A stretch of 64,000 bases of DNA from Mangrovitalea sediminis (GCF_002514725.1 NZ_NTLB01000002.1:1-64000); one strand, 5' to 3'. Positions 51,763 to 61,177 are shown, numbered from the stretch's first letter. Program-made: numbers and translations. Notes: generated from the sequence alone by a model not told the origin.

Positions 51763-53208
51763 ATGACGAATCAACAGGGCCGGGCTCCCGCCAAAGGCTC
51801 AACCAGCGGTTGGGTGGATTACCTGAGCCGCGTCGAATTACCCGTATTGGCGCAAACGCTTAAAGAAATCAGCGAATTGACGGATAACAGCAACAGTACT
51901 GTCAACCAGCTGGCCGATGTCATTCTCAAGGACGCAGACCTCACTTCCCAGGTACTGCGTCTGTCCAACACCGTGTTCTACAACCAGACCCGCACCTCGG
52001 TCAGTACCGTTAGCCGGGCCATCACCCTGATCGGCTTCGACTCGGTCAAGGCCATGGCGATCTCTTCACTGGTTATCGATTCCCTGTTGACCAAGAATCC
52101 CCGGATTCACCTGTTGCGTTGTCTGGCCCGTGCGCTCCATGCCGCGGTTCAGGCCCGTTGCCTGTTGCCGAAATTGAGCGAGGAGCGCCGAGAGCAAGTC
52201 TTCATCGGTGCCTTGCTGAGCAACATCGGCGAAATGGCGTTTTGGTCCTGCCGGACACCGCAGGCAGACGAGTTGGATGCCCAGTTTCATCAGGAAGATG
52301 GTGCCGCGGCGCAGCGGCGGATTCTCGGTACGACCTTCGTGTCGATCACCCGTGGGCTGGCCGACGCGTGGAGCCTCGGTCCCTTCGTGAAGGATGTGGT
52401 TAGCGGCAGCTCGACCAATTCCGGTCCGGTGAGCCTGGTACGCAACGCCCTGATCCTGGTCGAAGCGGCCGAACAGGGGTGGCGCCATCCCGACGTTGAT
52501 CGCGTGTTGGGCACCCTGTCCGAGCAACTGGGAGAATCCGTCGCCACCCTGCGGGACCAGGTTCGCCTGAATGCCAAGGAGGCGGCGAATATTGCCGTCA
52601 CTTACGGCATGCGTCAGATTACCTCGCTGTTGCCGGACCAGGATGCCGACATGATGGTCGACGACAGCCTCCAGCCGCAGGGGGATCCGATCCTGCAGCT
52701 GCAGATCCTGCGTGAATTGTCGGCCCTGATGGTGGAAAAGCCGGATATCAACCTGGTGTTTCAGACGGTGGTCGAAGGTATTCACCGGGCCGTCGGGCTG
52801 GGGCGGGTGGCGTTGCTGATGCGAGAGCGCCAGCAGGGACGCTTCACCGCCCGTAAGGTCTTGGGCGACGGCAGTCATCATTGGCGTGAAAATCTCGTCG
52901 TCGAGACCGAGGCCGGGGACTTTCTGGCTGCGCTGAGCCGGTCGCGCCAGTCCTATGCCTTTGTCCCTGAGAAGGACCCCAACTTCAATGGTCTCGCTTT
53001 ACCGGCGTTCGACCGTCATATCGGTCGGCGTCCAGGGCTCTTTGGTCCGCTTTTCGTGGGGGATCGCCTGGTCGCGATGATCTATGCCGACAATGGCGAA
53101 CTTCCTCTGGTCGCCGGCGCGGACCAGTTTCAGGCGTTCTGCCACTTCGTCCAACAGGCACAGCTATGCCTGAACAGCCTCGCTGAGAACAAGCCGGGCC
53201 TTGGCTGA
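51763..53208 (+). CDS. HDOD-domain protein with C-terminal GAF domain
   Basis: This is a 481-residue signalling protein. The HDOD domain spans about residues 15-240 (ELPVLAQTLKEISELT; ILKDADLTSQVLRLSNTVFY; SRAITLIGFDSVKAMAISSL). A GAF-like domain follows near 325-475 (LVFQTVVEGIHRAVGLGRVALLM; LFVGDRLVAMIYADNG). HDOD proteins lack HD catalytic residues and relay regulatory signals, often tied to cyclic-di-GMP, motility or stress. I start at ATG 51763 with AGGA eight bases upstream. A chemoreceptor gene follows, so a motility link is plausible. Confidence 0.85.
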   Translation: MTNQQGRAPAKGSTSGWVDYLSRVELPVLAQTLKEISELTDNSNSTVNQLADVILKDADLTSQVLRLSNTVFYNQTRTSVSTVSRAITLIGFDSVKAMAISSLVIDSLLTKNPRIHLLRCLARALHAAVQARCLLPKLSEERREQVFIGALLSNIGEMAFWSCRTPQADELDAQFHQEDGAAAQRRILGTTFVSITRGLADAWSLGPFVKDVVSGSSTNSGPVSLVRNALILVEAAEQGWRHPDVDRVLGTLSEQLGESVATLRDQVRLNAKEAANIAVTYGMRQITSLLPDQDADMMVDDSLQPQGDPILQLQILRELSALMVEKPDINLVFQTVVEGIHRAVGLGRVALLMRERQQGRFTARKVLGDGSHHWRENLVVETEAGDFLAALSRSRQSYAFVPEKDPNFNGLALPAFDRHIGRRPGLFGPLFVGDRLVAMIYADNGELPLVAGADQFQAFCHFVQQAQLCLNSLAENKPGLG

Positions 53209-53281
53209 TCGTTGCCAGGGTGCATTACCTACGTCATGCATTGTTAGCCGTTTCGCTAATGCCGATTGAGGGAAGTCGCTG

Positions 53282-53309
53282 GGCCAAAGCTTTACAATGA
53301 GCTTTGGCC
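53282..53309. terminator. Perfect 10-bp stem-loop between the HDOD and MCP genes
   Basis: GGCCAAAGCT (53282-53291) pairs perfectly with 53300-53309 around an 8-base loop. It lies 73 bases after the HDOD stop and 116 bases before the chemoreceptor start. It could terminate the HDOD transcript or act in the chemoreceptor leader. Confidence 0.55.
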
Positions 53310-53425
53310 GGAAATTGCAGTTGTAGTCGGCATGGGCGGCACTTTTCTTTTGCCCACCGATGAATCTGTCTGCGCGACGAACATCCGGCCCGCAATGGGC
53401 TTCGGGCGGCTGAGGAGTTGGCGAA

Positions 53426-55054
53426 ATGTTGAAGCGGGTAACTGCAAGTATTAGGAACAAGATGCTGTTAACGACCGGCATTGGCACCTTCCTGGTCATT
53501 AGCGCCGCGATGATTGCCATGGCGACAGCGTGGCACGGCATTCAGGCGTATCAGGGCCTGTTGCACCATAATGTTGCCAACGAGCGCGAAGTAATGCAGT
53601 TGGGGCACGAGCTCGATTTGCAGTTGGCCGATTGGAGCCAGATTCTGTTGCTCGGCTCGGACCCTGGCAGGCGGGATTACGAAAAGCGCTTCTGGGCGCG
53701 ATCCAAGTCGCTCGACAACGAGGCGACGAACATGCTTTCCAAGTTGTCCGACCCTCAGACGATCACCCTGATGAAGGCCTTCATCGCCGCCCACAAGAAG
53801 ATGGATGCCGGCTACAAGGATGGCCTCAAGTTTTTCTATGACAGCGGTTTTAACGCCATCAGTGCCTATGCCGTGGTCACCGGGCTTAGTGACCCGGCTA
53901 CGAAGGCGATGAAGGCCTTGCTGACACGCATGGAACAACATACGTCTGGCCAGGCCAAGGACACCCAGCGTATTACCATGCACCGTTTCATTGATTGCGT
54001 TGCCGCCATCCTGATCGCCGTTCTGGTGGCGTTCGTCGTCTTCCTCTGGCTGTTACGTCATAGCGTGACCCGGCCGGCGCAGGAGTTGGTCGAGGACTTG
54101 GCGCGTCTGGCCAACGGCGATTTTTCGCAGCCCGTGCGCCGTAGCACCCATGATGAACTGGGCCAGGTGGCAGGCAGTGCGCAGAAGATACAGCACGATC
54201 TCGGCCAACTGGTCTCTCGCATTTCTGACGTAGTGAGCCAGTTGGCGGCGGCGGCAGAACAGACGGCGACGGTGTCCGACCGTAACCGCGGGGCCGTCGT
54301 TGAGCAGCAGCAGGAAACCAGTGAAATTGCGACGGCGATGAACGAAATGGCGGCGACGGTGCAGGAAGTGGCGCAACATGCCGCGCGGGCGGCGGAAGCG
54401 GCGAACTCGGCTACGGCGGAATCCGATAACGGCAGCAGCGTTGTGGAGAAAGCGGTGGGCATGATCCGGCAGCTGGCCTCCCAGGTGGATACCGCAGCGC
54501 ATGCCATGGAAGCCCTGGATCAGAAAAGTGTGGCGATCGGCAGCGTGTTGGAAGTGATCCGCGGCATTGCCGAGCAGACGAACCTGCTGGCGCTCAATGC
54601 CGCTATCGAAGCCGCCCGGGCCGGCGACCAGGGGCGCGGGTTTGCCGTGGTTGCCGAGGAGGTGCGCGCCCTGGCACAGCGCACGGCTGAGTCAACAGAA
54701 GAGATCCATCGCACCATCGAACAGTTGCAGCAGGAAAGCCGCAGTACGGTCGGCATGATGCAACAGGGTAAGGCGGTTGCGGGTGAGGCTGTTGGTCAGG
54801 CGCAGATGGCCGGAGAAGCGCTGGTTTCGATCAATAATTCCGTGGCCAGCATCAATGACATGAATATCCAGATTGCCAGCGCCGCCGAGGAACAGAGTGC
54901 CGTGGCCGAGGATATGAATCAGCGGATCGTCACGATAGCCTCGGTGGCGGATCAGAGTGCTGAAGCCGCTTCGGAGATCAGTCAGGCCAGTGGCGGCCTG
55001 GCGCGTATGGCGGAGGAGTTGCGCAGTATGGTCGGACGTTTCCGGATTGCCTGA
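53426..55054 (+). CDS. Methyl-accepting chemotaxis protein
   Basis: This 542-residue transducer has a first membrane helix at about 13-32, a periplasmic four-helix-type sensing domain to about 190 and a second helix ([18 protein letters not shown]). A HAMP domain follows, then the cytoplasmic signalling domain with the highly conserved tip [36 protein letters not shown] (residues split by the usual glycine hinge). No C-terminal methyltransferase-binding pentapeptide is present. The ligand is unknown. GAGGAG precedes the ATG. Confidence 0.93.
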   Translation: MLKRVTASIRNKMLLTTGIGTFLVISAAMIAMATAWHGIQAYQGLLHHNVANEREVMQLGHELDLQLADWSQILLLGSDPGRRDYEKRFWARSKSLDNEATNMLSKLSDPQTITLMKAFIAAHKKMDAGYKDGLKFFYDSGFNAISAYAVVTGLSDPATKAMKALLTRMEQHTSGQAKDTQRITMHRFIDCVAAILIAVLVAFVVFLWLLRHSVTRPAQELVEDLARLANGDFSQPVRRSTHDELGQVAGSAQKIQHDLGQLVSRISDVVSQLAAAAEQTATVSDRNRGAVVEQQQETSEIATAMNEMAATVQEVAQHAARAAEAANSATAESDNGSSVVEKAVGMIRQLASQVDTAAHAMEALDQKSVAIGSVLEVIRGIAEQTNLLALNAAIEAARAGDQGRGFAVVAEEVRALAQRTAESTEEIHRTIEQLQQESRSTVGMMQQGKAVAGEAVGQAQMAGEALVSINNSVASINDMNIQIASAAEEQSAVAEDMNQRIVTIASVADQSAEAASEISQASGGLARMAEELRSMVGRFRIA

Positions 55055-55071
55055 CAACAGGGGCGCTGCGT

Positions 55072-55203
55072 TCAGGGCGGTGACAGCAGGAAAGGATTGG
55101 ACCCCAGCCACTCCCAGAGAGTACCCAGGCCAATCAGTGCCAGAATGATGGCCGATGCCAGCAGTGGGTGCGCCTTAATCCTATCCAGCCATTCCGAGTG
55201 CAT
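55072..55203 (-). CDS. Small 43-residue membrane protein, antisense to the MCP gene end
   Basis: On the minus strand, ATG at 55203 opens a 43-codon ORF: MHSEWLDRIKAHPLLASAII and then a second half of ALIGLGTLWEWLG and a Pro-ended tail. One hydrophobic helix covers about residues 13-33. AGGA lies eight bases before the ATG. It ends 18 bases from the chemoreceptor stop, convergent to it. No family is recognised and the case rests on the ribosome-binding site and membrane segment. Confidence 0.45.
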   Translation of the reverse strand: MHSEWLDRIKAHPLLASAIILALIGLGTLWEWLGSNPFLLSPP

Positions 55204-55350
55204 TACGTGATCCTGAAGGTTTTGTCATCGATCACCGCAGTCTGAAGAGTGTCTGAGGGGCGCACAATAGTCTAAAACCGAACCATCGGGGGTTTTGCCG
55301 GCGGACGCCGGTGTCTACAGCACGTCCCTGTGCTGGCGGCGTCTTACACC

Positions 55351-55828
55351 TCAGACCGACAGGAAACGGCTGATGTGTGCGGCATCGATGTCCTCCCCCG
55401 CCGCTTCGTGCACGATGCGTCCCTTGTCGATCACCAACATCCTGTCCGCCACCGCGGTGGCAAAACTCAGTACCTGTTCGGACACCACGATACTCAGCTT
55501 TCGCAGCTTCTTGATCTCATTCAGCGTTTGCGCCAACTGCTTGATGATCGACGGCTGTATGCCTTCGGTCGGCTCGTAGAGCATCAGCAGCTCCGGGTCC
55601 TGGATCAGCAGCATGCCGATCTCCAGCCACTGTTTCTGGCCGTGACTGAGCAGGCCGGCACTGCGTTCCAGGTCCTCCACCAGGTAGATCATCTCTGCCA
55701 CTTCGGCGACGCGCTGGCGGATCGCCGGTGTGCGCCGGAAAAACAGGCTGCCGAAGACAGTGCGGCCGTTGGGGGTAGGGCCGTTCCAGGTTCTGCCGCG
55801 CTGTCAGGTTCTCGTAGATGAAGAAGAG
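55351..55828 (-). pseudogene. Remnant of urtD/urtE-like ABC transporter ATPase genes
   Basis: The downstream part (55351-55701) reads LLSHGQKQWLEIGMLLIQDPELLML, as in UrtD. It then continues EPTEGIQPSIIKQLAQTLNEI and ADRMLVIDKG as in UrtE, so the two seem joined by a deletion between homologous Walker B sites. The Walker B Asp is Tyr (LMLYEP). Farther upstream, FIYENLTARQNLE lies in a different frame, showing a frameshift. Walker A and the whole N-terminus are missing. No other urea-transport gene is present. It cannot make a working ATPase. Confidence 0.75.
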
Positions 55829-56397
55829 CCTGTCCCACGGCATCCTGGGTTCCAGCAAGGCGCTGATGGATGCCGTCCGTTCGGCGATCCAGGTGGCCAA
55901 GAGCGATGCTCCCGTGATGCTGTTGGGCGAGTCCGGCACCGGCAAGGAAAAGTGCGCGGATGATCCACCAGCAGAGCGACCAGCGCGAGAAACCTTTTAT
56001 CTGCATCAATTGTGCGGCGATCCCGTCCGACCTGCCGGAATCGGAGCTATTCGGCCATTGGCGTGGGAGTTTTACCGGTGCGACCAACCACAACTACGGC
56101 CGTAACATGAGCCTTTCCGCCGAGGCACTCAAGGTGCTGGAACGATTCGATTGGCCAGGCAACATCCGGCAGTTGCAGAACGTGCTGGAGCGCACTGTGC
56201 TGGTGTCGGACGAGGAGTTTATTGCCGGCCAGCATATCCAGGAGGTCACCGCCAAGGAGAGCCGGGTTCACCTGCCTTCCCACAACGAAACGCATCGCCC
56301 ACCCCTGATGCACCACACGGAATCGATGCCTGAGGCGGCCAACCAGGAACCCCTGCGTCAGCTCAGGTACCGCATCGACAAGCAGGGTTTGCAGTAG
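55818..56397 (+). pseudogene. Remnant of a sigma-54-dependent activator gene
   Basis: The first frame gives ILGSSKALMDAV and [12 protein letters not shown] (Walker A). After a frameshift near 55950, a second frame gives [20 protein letters not shown] and GSFTGATN (the GAFTGA loop with Ser). It jumps directly to [36 protein letters not shown]. About 100 or more residues carrying Walker B and the arginine fingers are deleted. The ORF ends in a tail with no clear Fis-type HTH. It abuts the ABC-ATPase remnant end to end. Confidence 0.78.
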
Positions 56398-56401
56398 AGC
56401 G

Positions 56402-56425
56402 GTCCCGCCGGTCGGCCGGCGGGAC
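56402..56425. terminator. Stem-loop terminator of the TRAP transporter operon
   Basis: GTCCCGCCGG (56402-56411) pairs perfectly with 56416-56425 around a TCGG tetraloop. It lies 13 bases after the minus-strand permease stop and just after the stop of the plus-strand remnant. Confidence 0.72.
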
Positions 56426-56437
56426 AGGGAGGGGAGC

Positions 56438-58552
56438 TCAGACCAGGTGCTGTACCGGCTGCCGACGCCGGCTCAGCCCGTGACGAATAAGGAATATCGC
56501 CGCCAGGCAGAAACCGAGGGTATCGCTGTAGGGAATGACCGCGACCAGCAGAATGGCCGCAATCAATGCCAGGATCCGTTCGGACCACTTCAGCGGCACG
56601 TACAGGTAGCCGATGGACGCCGCGCCCCAGAGCCCGATGGCCAGCACGGCCTTGCCCACCAGGTATCCCGTGTCCGCCCAGGTTCCGCCCTGCATTACCA
56701 GGGCCGGGTGATAGACCGCCATATAGGGAATGACGAAACCGGCGATGGCAATCTGGGTGGCCTTGAAACCGATCTTCATCGGCGACGCCTTGGCAATGGA
56801 GGCCGCCGCAAAGGCAGCTAGCGCCACCGGCGGGGTCAGGTCAGCCATGATGCCGAAATAGAACACGAACAGGTGTGACACGATCAGCGGTACGCCGAGC
56901 TTGAGCAGGGCGGGCGCGGCGATCGAGCTGGTGATGATGTAGTTGGGAATGGTGGGAATGCCCATACCCAGGATCAGGCACACCAGCATCGTCAGCACCA
57001 GCGATGCGAACAGGCTGTGACTGCCGACGGCAATGATGAAACCGGCGAAGCTGGTGGCGACACCGGTCAGGGTGAGGATACCGACGATCACGCCGACCAG
57101 GGCACAGGCCATGCCCACCGGCACCGCATGACGGGCGCCGTTGATCAGGCTGGTGCGCATGATGTGGAGCGTTTTCCGGCCTCCCTTGACGAACAGGTTA
57201 CCGAGCAGCAGCACGGCAATCAGACTGAGGATGGCCCAGATGCCCAGCTTGACGAAGGCGGCCGCGCCGAGACCGATGACGATCCAGAAAAAGATCCGGA
57301 ACACGGTGGGGCCGATGGCCGCCGTCAGGGTGGCGCCCAGGATCAGTACTGCCGTCAGCGCAAGACCCGTCAGACCGGCGTACATGGGCGTGAAGCCCTC
57401 GAACAGCATGAAAACCAGGGCAGCCAGCGGCGCCAGCAGGTACCATCTCTCCCGCATGGCTTTCCAGGGATTGGGACACTGGTCCTTGTCCAGCCCGTGC
57501 AGGTTCCGGCGTCCGGCTTCCAGGTGGACCATCCAGAACGCCGTTGCGTAGTAGAGCACGGCAGGGATCAGCGCCGTCTTGCACACCTCGACGTAGGGGA
57601 TGTTCAGCGTCTCGGCCATGATAAAGGCGACGGCGCCCATTACCGGCGGCATGATCTGCCCGCCCATGCTGGACGTCGCTTCCACGGCGGCGGCGAACAC
57701 CGGGCTGTAACCGAAACGCTTCATCAGGGGAATCGTGAACTGGCCCACCGTCAGCACATTGGCGACGCCGGAACCGCTTATCGACCCCATCAGCCCGGAG
57801 GAAATTACGGCGACCTTGGCGGGGCCGCCGCGGCTCTGGCCGACGAACCCCAGCGCCAGGTTGTTGAACAGCTGGATCATGCCGGCCTGTTCGAGGAAGG
57901 CACCGAACAGGATGAACAGAAAGATATAGGTCGCCGATACCAGGGTCGGTATGCCGTAGATACCTTCCACTCCCAGATAGAGTTGGGACACGATCTGGTC
58001 ATAGGCGTATGGCCTGTGTGCAAAATCGCCGGGCAGGTACTGACCGAAAAATCCGTAGGCCAGGAACAGCCCGCAGATCAGCGGAAGTGCCAGGCCCAGC
58101 ACCCGTCGCGAGGCCTCGAAAACCAGCAGGATGACGACGGTGCCGACCACCAGGTCCGTGGTCGTCGGTGAGCCGGCCCGCTGAATCAGGTCGGCTTCGA
58201 AAATCCAGTGATAGAAACCCAGGGCAAAGCCGGTCAGCGCCAACGCGACGTCATACCACGGCAGCCGCTTCATCCGGCCGGACGACAGCATCGGGTAGAT
58301 CAGGAAGGTCATCAGCAGGAGGAAGCCCACGTGTATCGAGCGGGTCACCTGGCTCGACAGCGGGCTGAACGCTGCAATCACCAACTGATAGAAAGAAAAA
58401 GTGAAGGCGCCGGTCATCATCAGCCAGCGGGCAATACCGGCGCCGGTTCGGAGATTGTCCGTCGGCTCGGCGGGTTCGGGGTGCGCCGCAACATCCAGTG
58501 CGTTCCCGTCGAGGGGCGTGCTGGCCGGTGCTTCGGGCTTTGGGTGTGCCAT
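56438..58552 (-). CDS. TRAP transporter fused permease (DctQM type, TAXI family)
   Basis: This 704-residue integral membrane protein joins a small four-helix DctQ-like part (about residues 35-190) to a large DctM-like part of a dozen or more helices. It has the TAXI-TRAP signatures SSGLMGSISGSGVANVLTVG and EATSSMGGQIMPPVMGAVAFIMAE, and later GMGIPTIPNYIITSSIAAPAL. It uses an ion gradient to import a solute delivered by the TAXI binding protein coded 73 bases upstream. Loss of the substrate-binding partner would make it inactive; both are intact here. Confidence 0.9.
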   Translation of the reverse strand: MAHPKPEAPASTPLDGNALDVAAHPEPAEPTDNLRTGAGIARWLMMTGAFTFSFYQLVIAAFSPLSSQVTRSIHVGFLLLMTFLIYPMLSSGRMKRLPWYDVALALTGFALGFYHWIFEADLIQRAGSPTTTDLVVGTVVILLVFEASRRVLGLALPLICGLFLAYGFFGQYLPGDFAHRPYAYDQIVSQLYLGVEGIYGIPTLVSATYIFLFILFGAFLEQAGMIQLFNNLALGFVGQSRGGPAKVAVISSGLMGSISGSGVANVLTVGQFTIPLMKRFGYSPVFAAAVEATSSMGGQIMPPVMGAVAFIMAETLNIPYVEVCKTALIPAVLYYATAFWMVHLEAGRRNLHGLDKDQCPNPWKAMRERWYLLAPLAALVFMLFEGFTPMYAGLTGLALTAVLILGATLTAAIGPTVFRIFFWIVIGLGAAAFVKLGIWAILSLIAVLLLGNLFVKGGRKTLHIMRTSLINGARHAVPVGMACALVGVIVGILTLTGVATSFAGFIIAVGSHSLFASLVLTMLVCLILGMGIPTIPNYIITSSIAAPALLKLGVPLIVSHLFVFYFGIMADLTPPVALAAFAAASIAKASPMKIGFKATQIAIAGFVIPYMAVYHPALVMQGGTWADTGYLVGKAVLAIGLWGAASIGYLYVPLKWSERILALIAAILLVAVIPYSDTLGFCLAAIFLIRHGLSRRRQPVQHLV

Positions 58553-58577
58553 CGATAGTTACCTCGTCCTGTCAGTA

Positions 58578-58608
58578 TCTCCGCCACCGGCTGGGCCGGC
58601 GGCGGAGA
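58578..58608. repeat. Intercistronic inverted repeat between TAXI receptor and permease
   Basis: TCTCCGCC (58578-58585) pairs with GGCGGAGA (58601-58608), and CCGG/CCGG extends the stem inward. A stable hairpin between receptor and permease genes often protects the upstream message, giving more receptor than permease. Confidence 0.55.
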
Positions 58609-58625
58609 ACGTCGCGTTCACGTTG

Positions 58626-59582
58626 TTACTTCAACAGGCCGACTTCGCGGTAATACTTGGCAGCGCCGGGGTGCAGCGGCAGAGGGGTTTTCAGCAGGGC
58701 ATGGGACAGCGTGATGCCCTTGGCCGCGTTATGGGCGGCGATCAACTGGTCCCGGTGAGTGAAAAGCGCCTTCGTCATGGCATAGACATCGGCATCGGAG
58801 ACACCGGCACGGGTTATCAGGAAGTTCTGGATGGCGACCGTCGGGACGGCCTTGTCCTGGCCGTCATAGGTGCCTGCCGGGATCACGTCGGAACGGTAGG
58901 CTGGATTGCCGGTCTTCTCGACGACGGACTTGGGAATCGGCACGATCACGATCTTGTTGGTAGCGGCCAGGTCACGGATCGAGGAGACGCCAAGGCCGGC
59001 GGACTGCAGGGTGACGTCCAACTGGTGGTTTTTCATCAACTGCACCGATTCGCCGAACGGCAGGTACTGGACCTGGGCGAAGTCCTTATAGGAGAGGCCG
59101 GCGGCCTTGAAGATGCGGCGGGCATTGAGTTCCGTACCGGACTTGGGCGCACCCACCGAGATCCGCTTGCCTTTGAGGTCCGCGAGGCTGTGAATGCCGG
59201 AGTCGGCACGGGCGACGATCTGGATGTAGTTGGAATAGATTCCGGCCACCATCCGCAGGCGGTCAAGCTTTTTCGGGAAGCCTGCCTGGGCATTGCCGTG
59301 CCAGGCATCAACCACGGCGTCGCCGAGACTGAAGGCCAGCTCGCCACGTTGTTTCTGCAGCAGGTTCAGGTTGGCGACGGAGCCCTTGGTCGACTGCACG
59401 GTGACCGAGGCCTCTGGCAGCGCCTGGGTGTAGAGACGCGACAGGGCCACGCCCAGCGGGTAGTAAATGCCGCTGGTGCCGCCGGTGAGTATGGTGATGA
59501 AGTCCTTGGCCTGGGCGGCCGGGGTCAGGTTCGTACAGAGCAGAGCGATGAGCGCGACAGCGCGCAGGATGGATCGGTACAT
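58626..59582 (-). CDS. TAXI-family TRAP transporter solute receptor
   Basis: This 318-residue periplasmic protein has a Sec signal peptide (AVALIALLCTNLTPAAQA) and the TAXI hallmark ITILTGGTSGIYYPLGVALS. It also has GSVANLNLLQKQRGELAFSLGDAVVDAW, ISVGAPKSGTELNAR and LGVSSIRDLA. It binds the solute for the downstream fused permease. TAXI ligands are poorly known (glutamate and some carboxylates). A sigma-54-type promoter about 66 bases upstream of the expected transcript start region and the adjacent DctB/DctD-like pair point to inducible expression. Confidence 0.92.
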   Translation of the reverse strand: MYRSILRAVALIALLCTNLTPAAQAKDFITILTGGTSGIYYPLGVALSRLYTQALPEASVTVQSTKGSVANLNLLQKQRGELAFSLGDAVVDAWHGNAQAGFPKKLDRLRMVAGIYSNYIQIVARADSGIHSLADLKGKRISVGAPKSGTELNARRIFKAAGLSYKDFAQVQYLPFGESVQLMKNHQLDVTLQSAGLGVSSIRDLAATNKIVIVPIPKSVVEKTGNPAYRSDVIPAGTYDGQDKAVPTVAIQNFLITRAGVSDADVYAMTKALFTHRDQLIAAHNAAKGITLSHALLKTPLPLHPGAAKYYREVGLLK

Positions 59583-59659
59583 GACAGGTCCTCAATTTTT
59601 ATTGTGGGGGTTGATGCCTGGGGCCGTACCGGGATCCCAGGCATCGAACCTGATCTATC

Positions 59660-59674
59660 GCAGGAACTGTGCCA
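59660..59674 (-). promoter_or_regulatory. Sigma-54 (-24/-12) promoter for the TAXI-TRAP operon
   Basis: On the minus strand the sequence is TGGCACAGTTCCTGC. It has the full -24 element TGGCAC and a -12 element CTGC with GG and GC at the standard spacing; only one base departs from the TTGC consensus. It points toward the TAXI receptor gene, leaving a leader of about 65 bases. The neighbouring response regulator is a sigma-54 activator. Confidence 0.72.
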
Positions 59675-59792
59675 GGACGGAGCTGCCGAGAGACGTTGCC
59701 GCCGGATGCGTGAAAATGAGTGAGAAATGAAAGGATTGGATGAGAGCCGTTGGGCGCGCAGGTGCGGATGCGCCCGGCGGTGCTGTTCCGAT

Positions 59793-59842
59793 ATTCCGGA
59801 AATCCGCACAAAGCGTCATCGATCTGTGCGGTTTTCCGGAAT
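59793..59842. promoter_or_regulatory. Long palindrome, candidate activator-binding site
   Basis: TTCCGGAAATCCGCACA (59794-59810) and its reverse complement at 59825-59841 match at 16 of 17 positions around a 14-base spacer, and one more flanking pair extends it. Its centre is about 150 bases upstream of the sigma-54 promoter, an ordinary distance for an enhancer. It also lies seven bases beyond the regulator's stop, so a terminator role is the alternative; no T-tract is seen. Confidence 0.5.
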
Positions 59843-59848
59843 TCAGGG

Positions 59849-61177
59849 TTACTCCCGATAGGCTTCCGGCCGAATGGCCAGGCGTTGCAGTTTGTCATAC
59901 AGCGTCTTGCGGGGAATCCCCAGTCGCTCGGCGGCCTCCGCGACGTTACCGTCGGTCTGGCGCAGCTCCGTCTCAATAAGCGAGCGCTCATAGGCTTCCA
60001 ACCGGGTCGGCAGCGGCGGCTGGCCGCTGGTGGCCGTCAGGGGCGTCGGTTCGGCGTCCAGTCCGAGCACGACCCGGTCCACGGCATTACGTAACTCCCG
60101 CACATTGCCCGGCCAGTCGTGCTGCATCCAGCGCCCCAGCATGGCCTGATCCCAGGCCGGTTCCGGTCGGTCATAGCGTTTTGCCGCCTGGCGACCGAAA
60201 TGGATCACCAGCAGCGGAATGTCCTCCCGGCGGGCACGCAGGGGCGGCAGGTCGAGCGTGACCACGTTGAGGCGATAGTAGAGGTCGGCGCGAAAGCGTG
60301 CGGCTTCGGATTCGGCTTTCAGGTCAGCCTTGCTGGCGGCGATCACCCGGCAACTGATATCGATGGCCTGATTGCCGCCCAGACGCTCCAGTTGACGTTC
60401 CTGCAGCACGCGCAGCATCTTGACCTGCAGCGACAGGGGCATGCTTTCGATTTCGTCGAGGAACAGGGTGCCGTTGGCGGCGAATTCGATCTTGCCGATG
60501 CGCTGCTTGGTGGCACCGGTAAAGGCGCCCGACTCGTGGCCGAAGATTTCGCTTTCGAAGACCGTCTCCGGGATAGCGCCGCAGTTGATGGCGACGAAGG
60601 GACCGCGTCGTCCGCTGGCGTCGTGCAGGGCGCGCGCCAGGCGTTCCTTGCCGGCACCGGTTTCGCCGTGGATCAGGATGTCGGCGGCCGTGGGCCCGAT
60701 GCTCGCCACCTGAGCGCGCAACTTCACCATGGCAGGCGATCCGCCGATCAGCAGGTTGGCTGACTGGCGTTCCAGTAACTGGCGCAGGCGCAGGTTTTCC
60801 AGGACCAGTGCCCGTTTTTCCAGCGCCCGGTTAACGACATCGACGAGGCGTTTCGAGGGGAAAGGCTTTTCCAGGAAGTCATAGGCGCCATCGCGCATGG
60901 CCTGGACCGCCATGGAAACCTCGCCGTGACTGGTGATCAGGATGACCGGAATGCTGGCATCGAGGGTCTGTACCGCACTCAGCACGGCGAGGCCATCCTG
61001 ACCGGGCAGTTTGACGTCGCTGACGACGACCCCGGCGAAGTCGGCCGTCAGACCGTCCAATGCGGTTTCAGCATCTTCACAGGCCTGAACGCTGATGCCG
61101 GCCAGCTCCAGTGCCTGGGTGAGCCCCTTGCGCACGGCCGGCTCGTCTTCGATCAACAGCACACTCAGGTTTTCCAA
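59849..61177 (-). CDS. DctD-like sigma-54-dependent response regulator
   Basis: This is a 442-residue NtrC-family regulator. The receiver has phosphoacceptor Asp54 (VVVSDVKLPG). The AAA+ domain has Walker A GETGAGKE, an intact GAFTGA loop (GHESGAFTGATK), Walker B LFLDEIESMP and the arginine-bearing RFRADLYYRLNV. A Fis-type HTH (GNVAEAAERLGIPRKTLYDKL) ends it. Phosphorylated by the adjacent sensor, it should open sigma-54 promoters. The likely target is the TAXI-TRAP promoter at 59660-59674. Confidence 0.92.
   Translation of the reverse strand: MENLSVLLIEDEPAVRKGLTQALELAGISVQACEDAETALDGLTADFAGVVVSDVKLPGQDGLAVLSAVQTLDASIPVILITSHGEVSMAVQAMRDGAYDFLEKPFPSKRLVDVVNRALEKRALVLENLRLRQLLERQSANLLIGGSPAMVKLRAQVASIGPTAADILIHGETGAGKERLARALHDASGRRGPFVAINCGAIPETVFESEIFGHESGAFTGATKQRIGKIEFAANGTLFLDEIESMPLSLQVKMLRVLQERQLERLGGNQAIDISCRVIAASKADLKAESEAARFRADLYYRLNVVTLDLPPLRARREDIPLLVIHFGRQAAKRYDRPEPAWDQAMLGRWMQHDWPGNVRELRNAVDRVVLGLDAEPTPLTATSGQPPLPTRLEAYERSLIETELRQTDGNVAEAAERLGIPRKTLYDKLQRLAIRPEAYRE

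Noticed and set aside
53266-53454. 62-codon ORF between the HDOD and MCP genes
   Set aside because: It covers a perfect stem-loop and the MCP ribosome-binding site, and shows no family pattern.
57017-58171. 384-codon plus-strand ORF opposite the TRAP permease
   Set aside because: His/Gln/Gly/Asp-rich shadow of a hydrophobic gene on the other strand.
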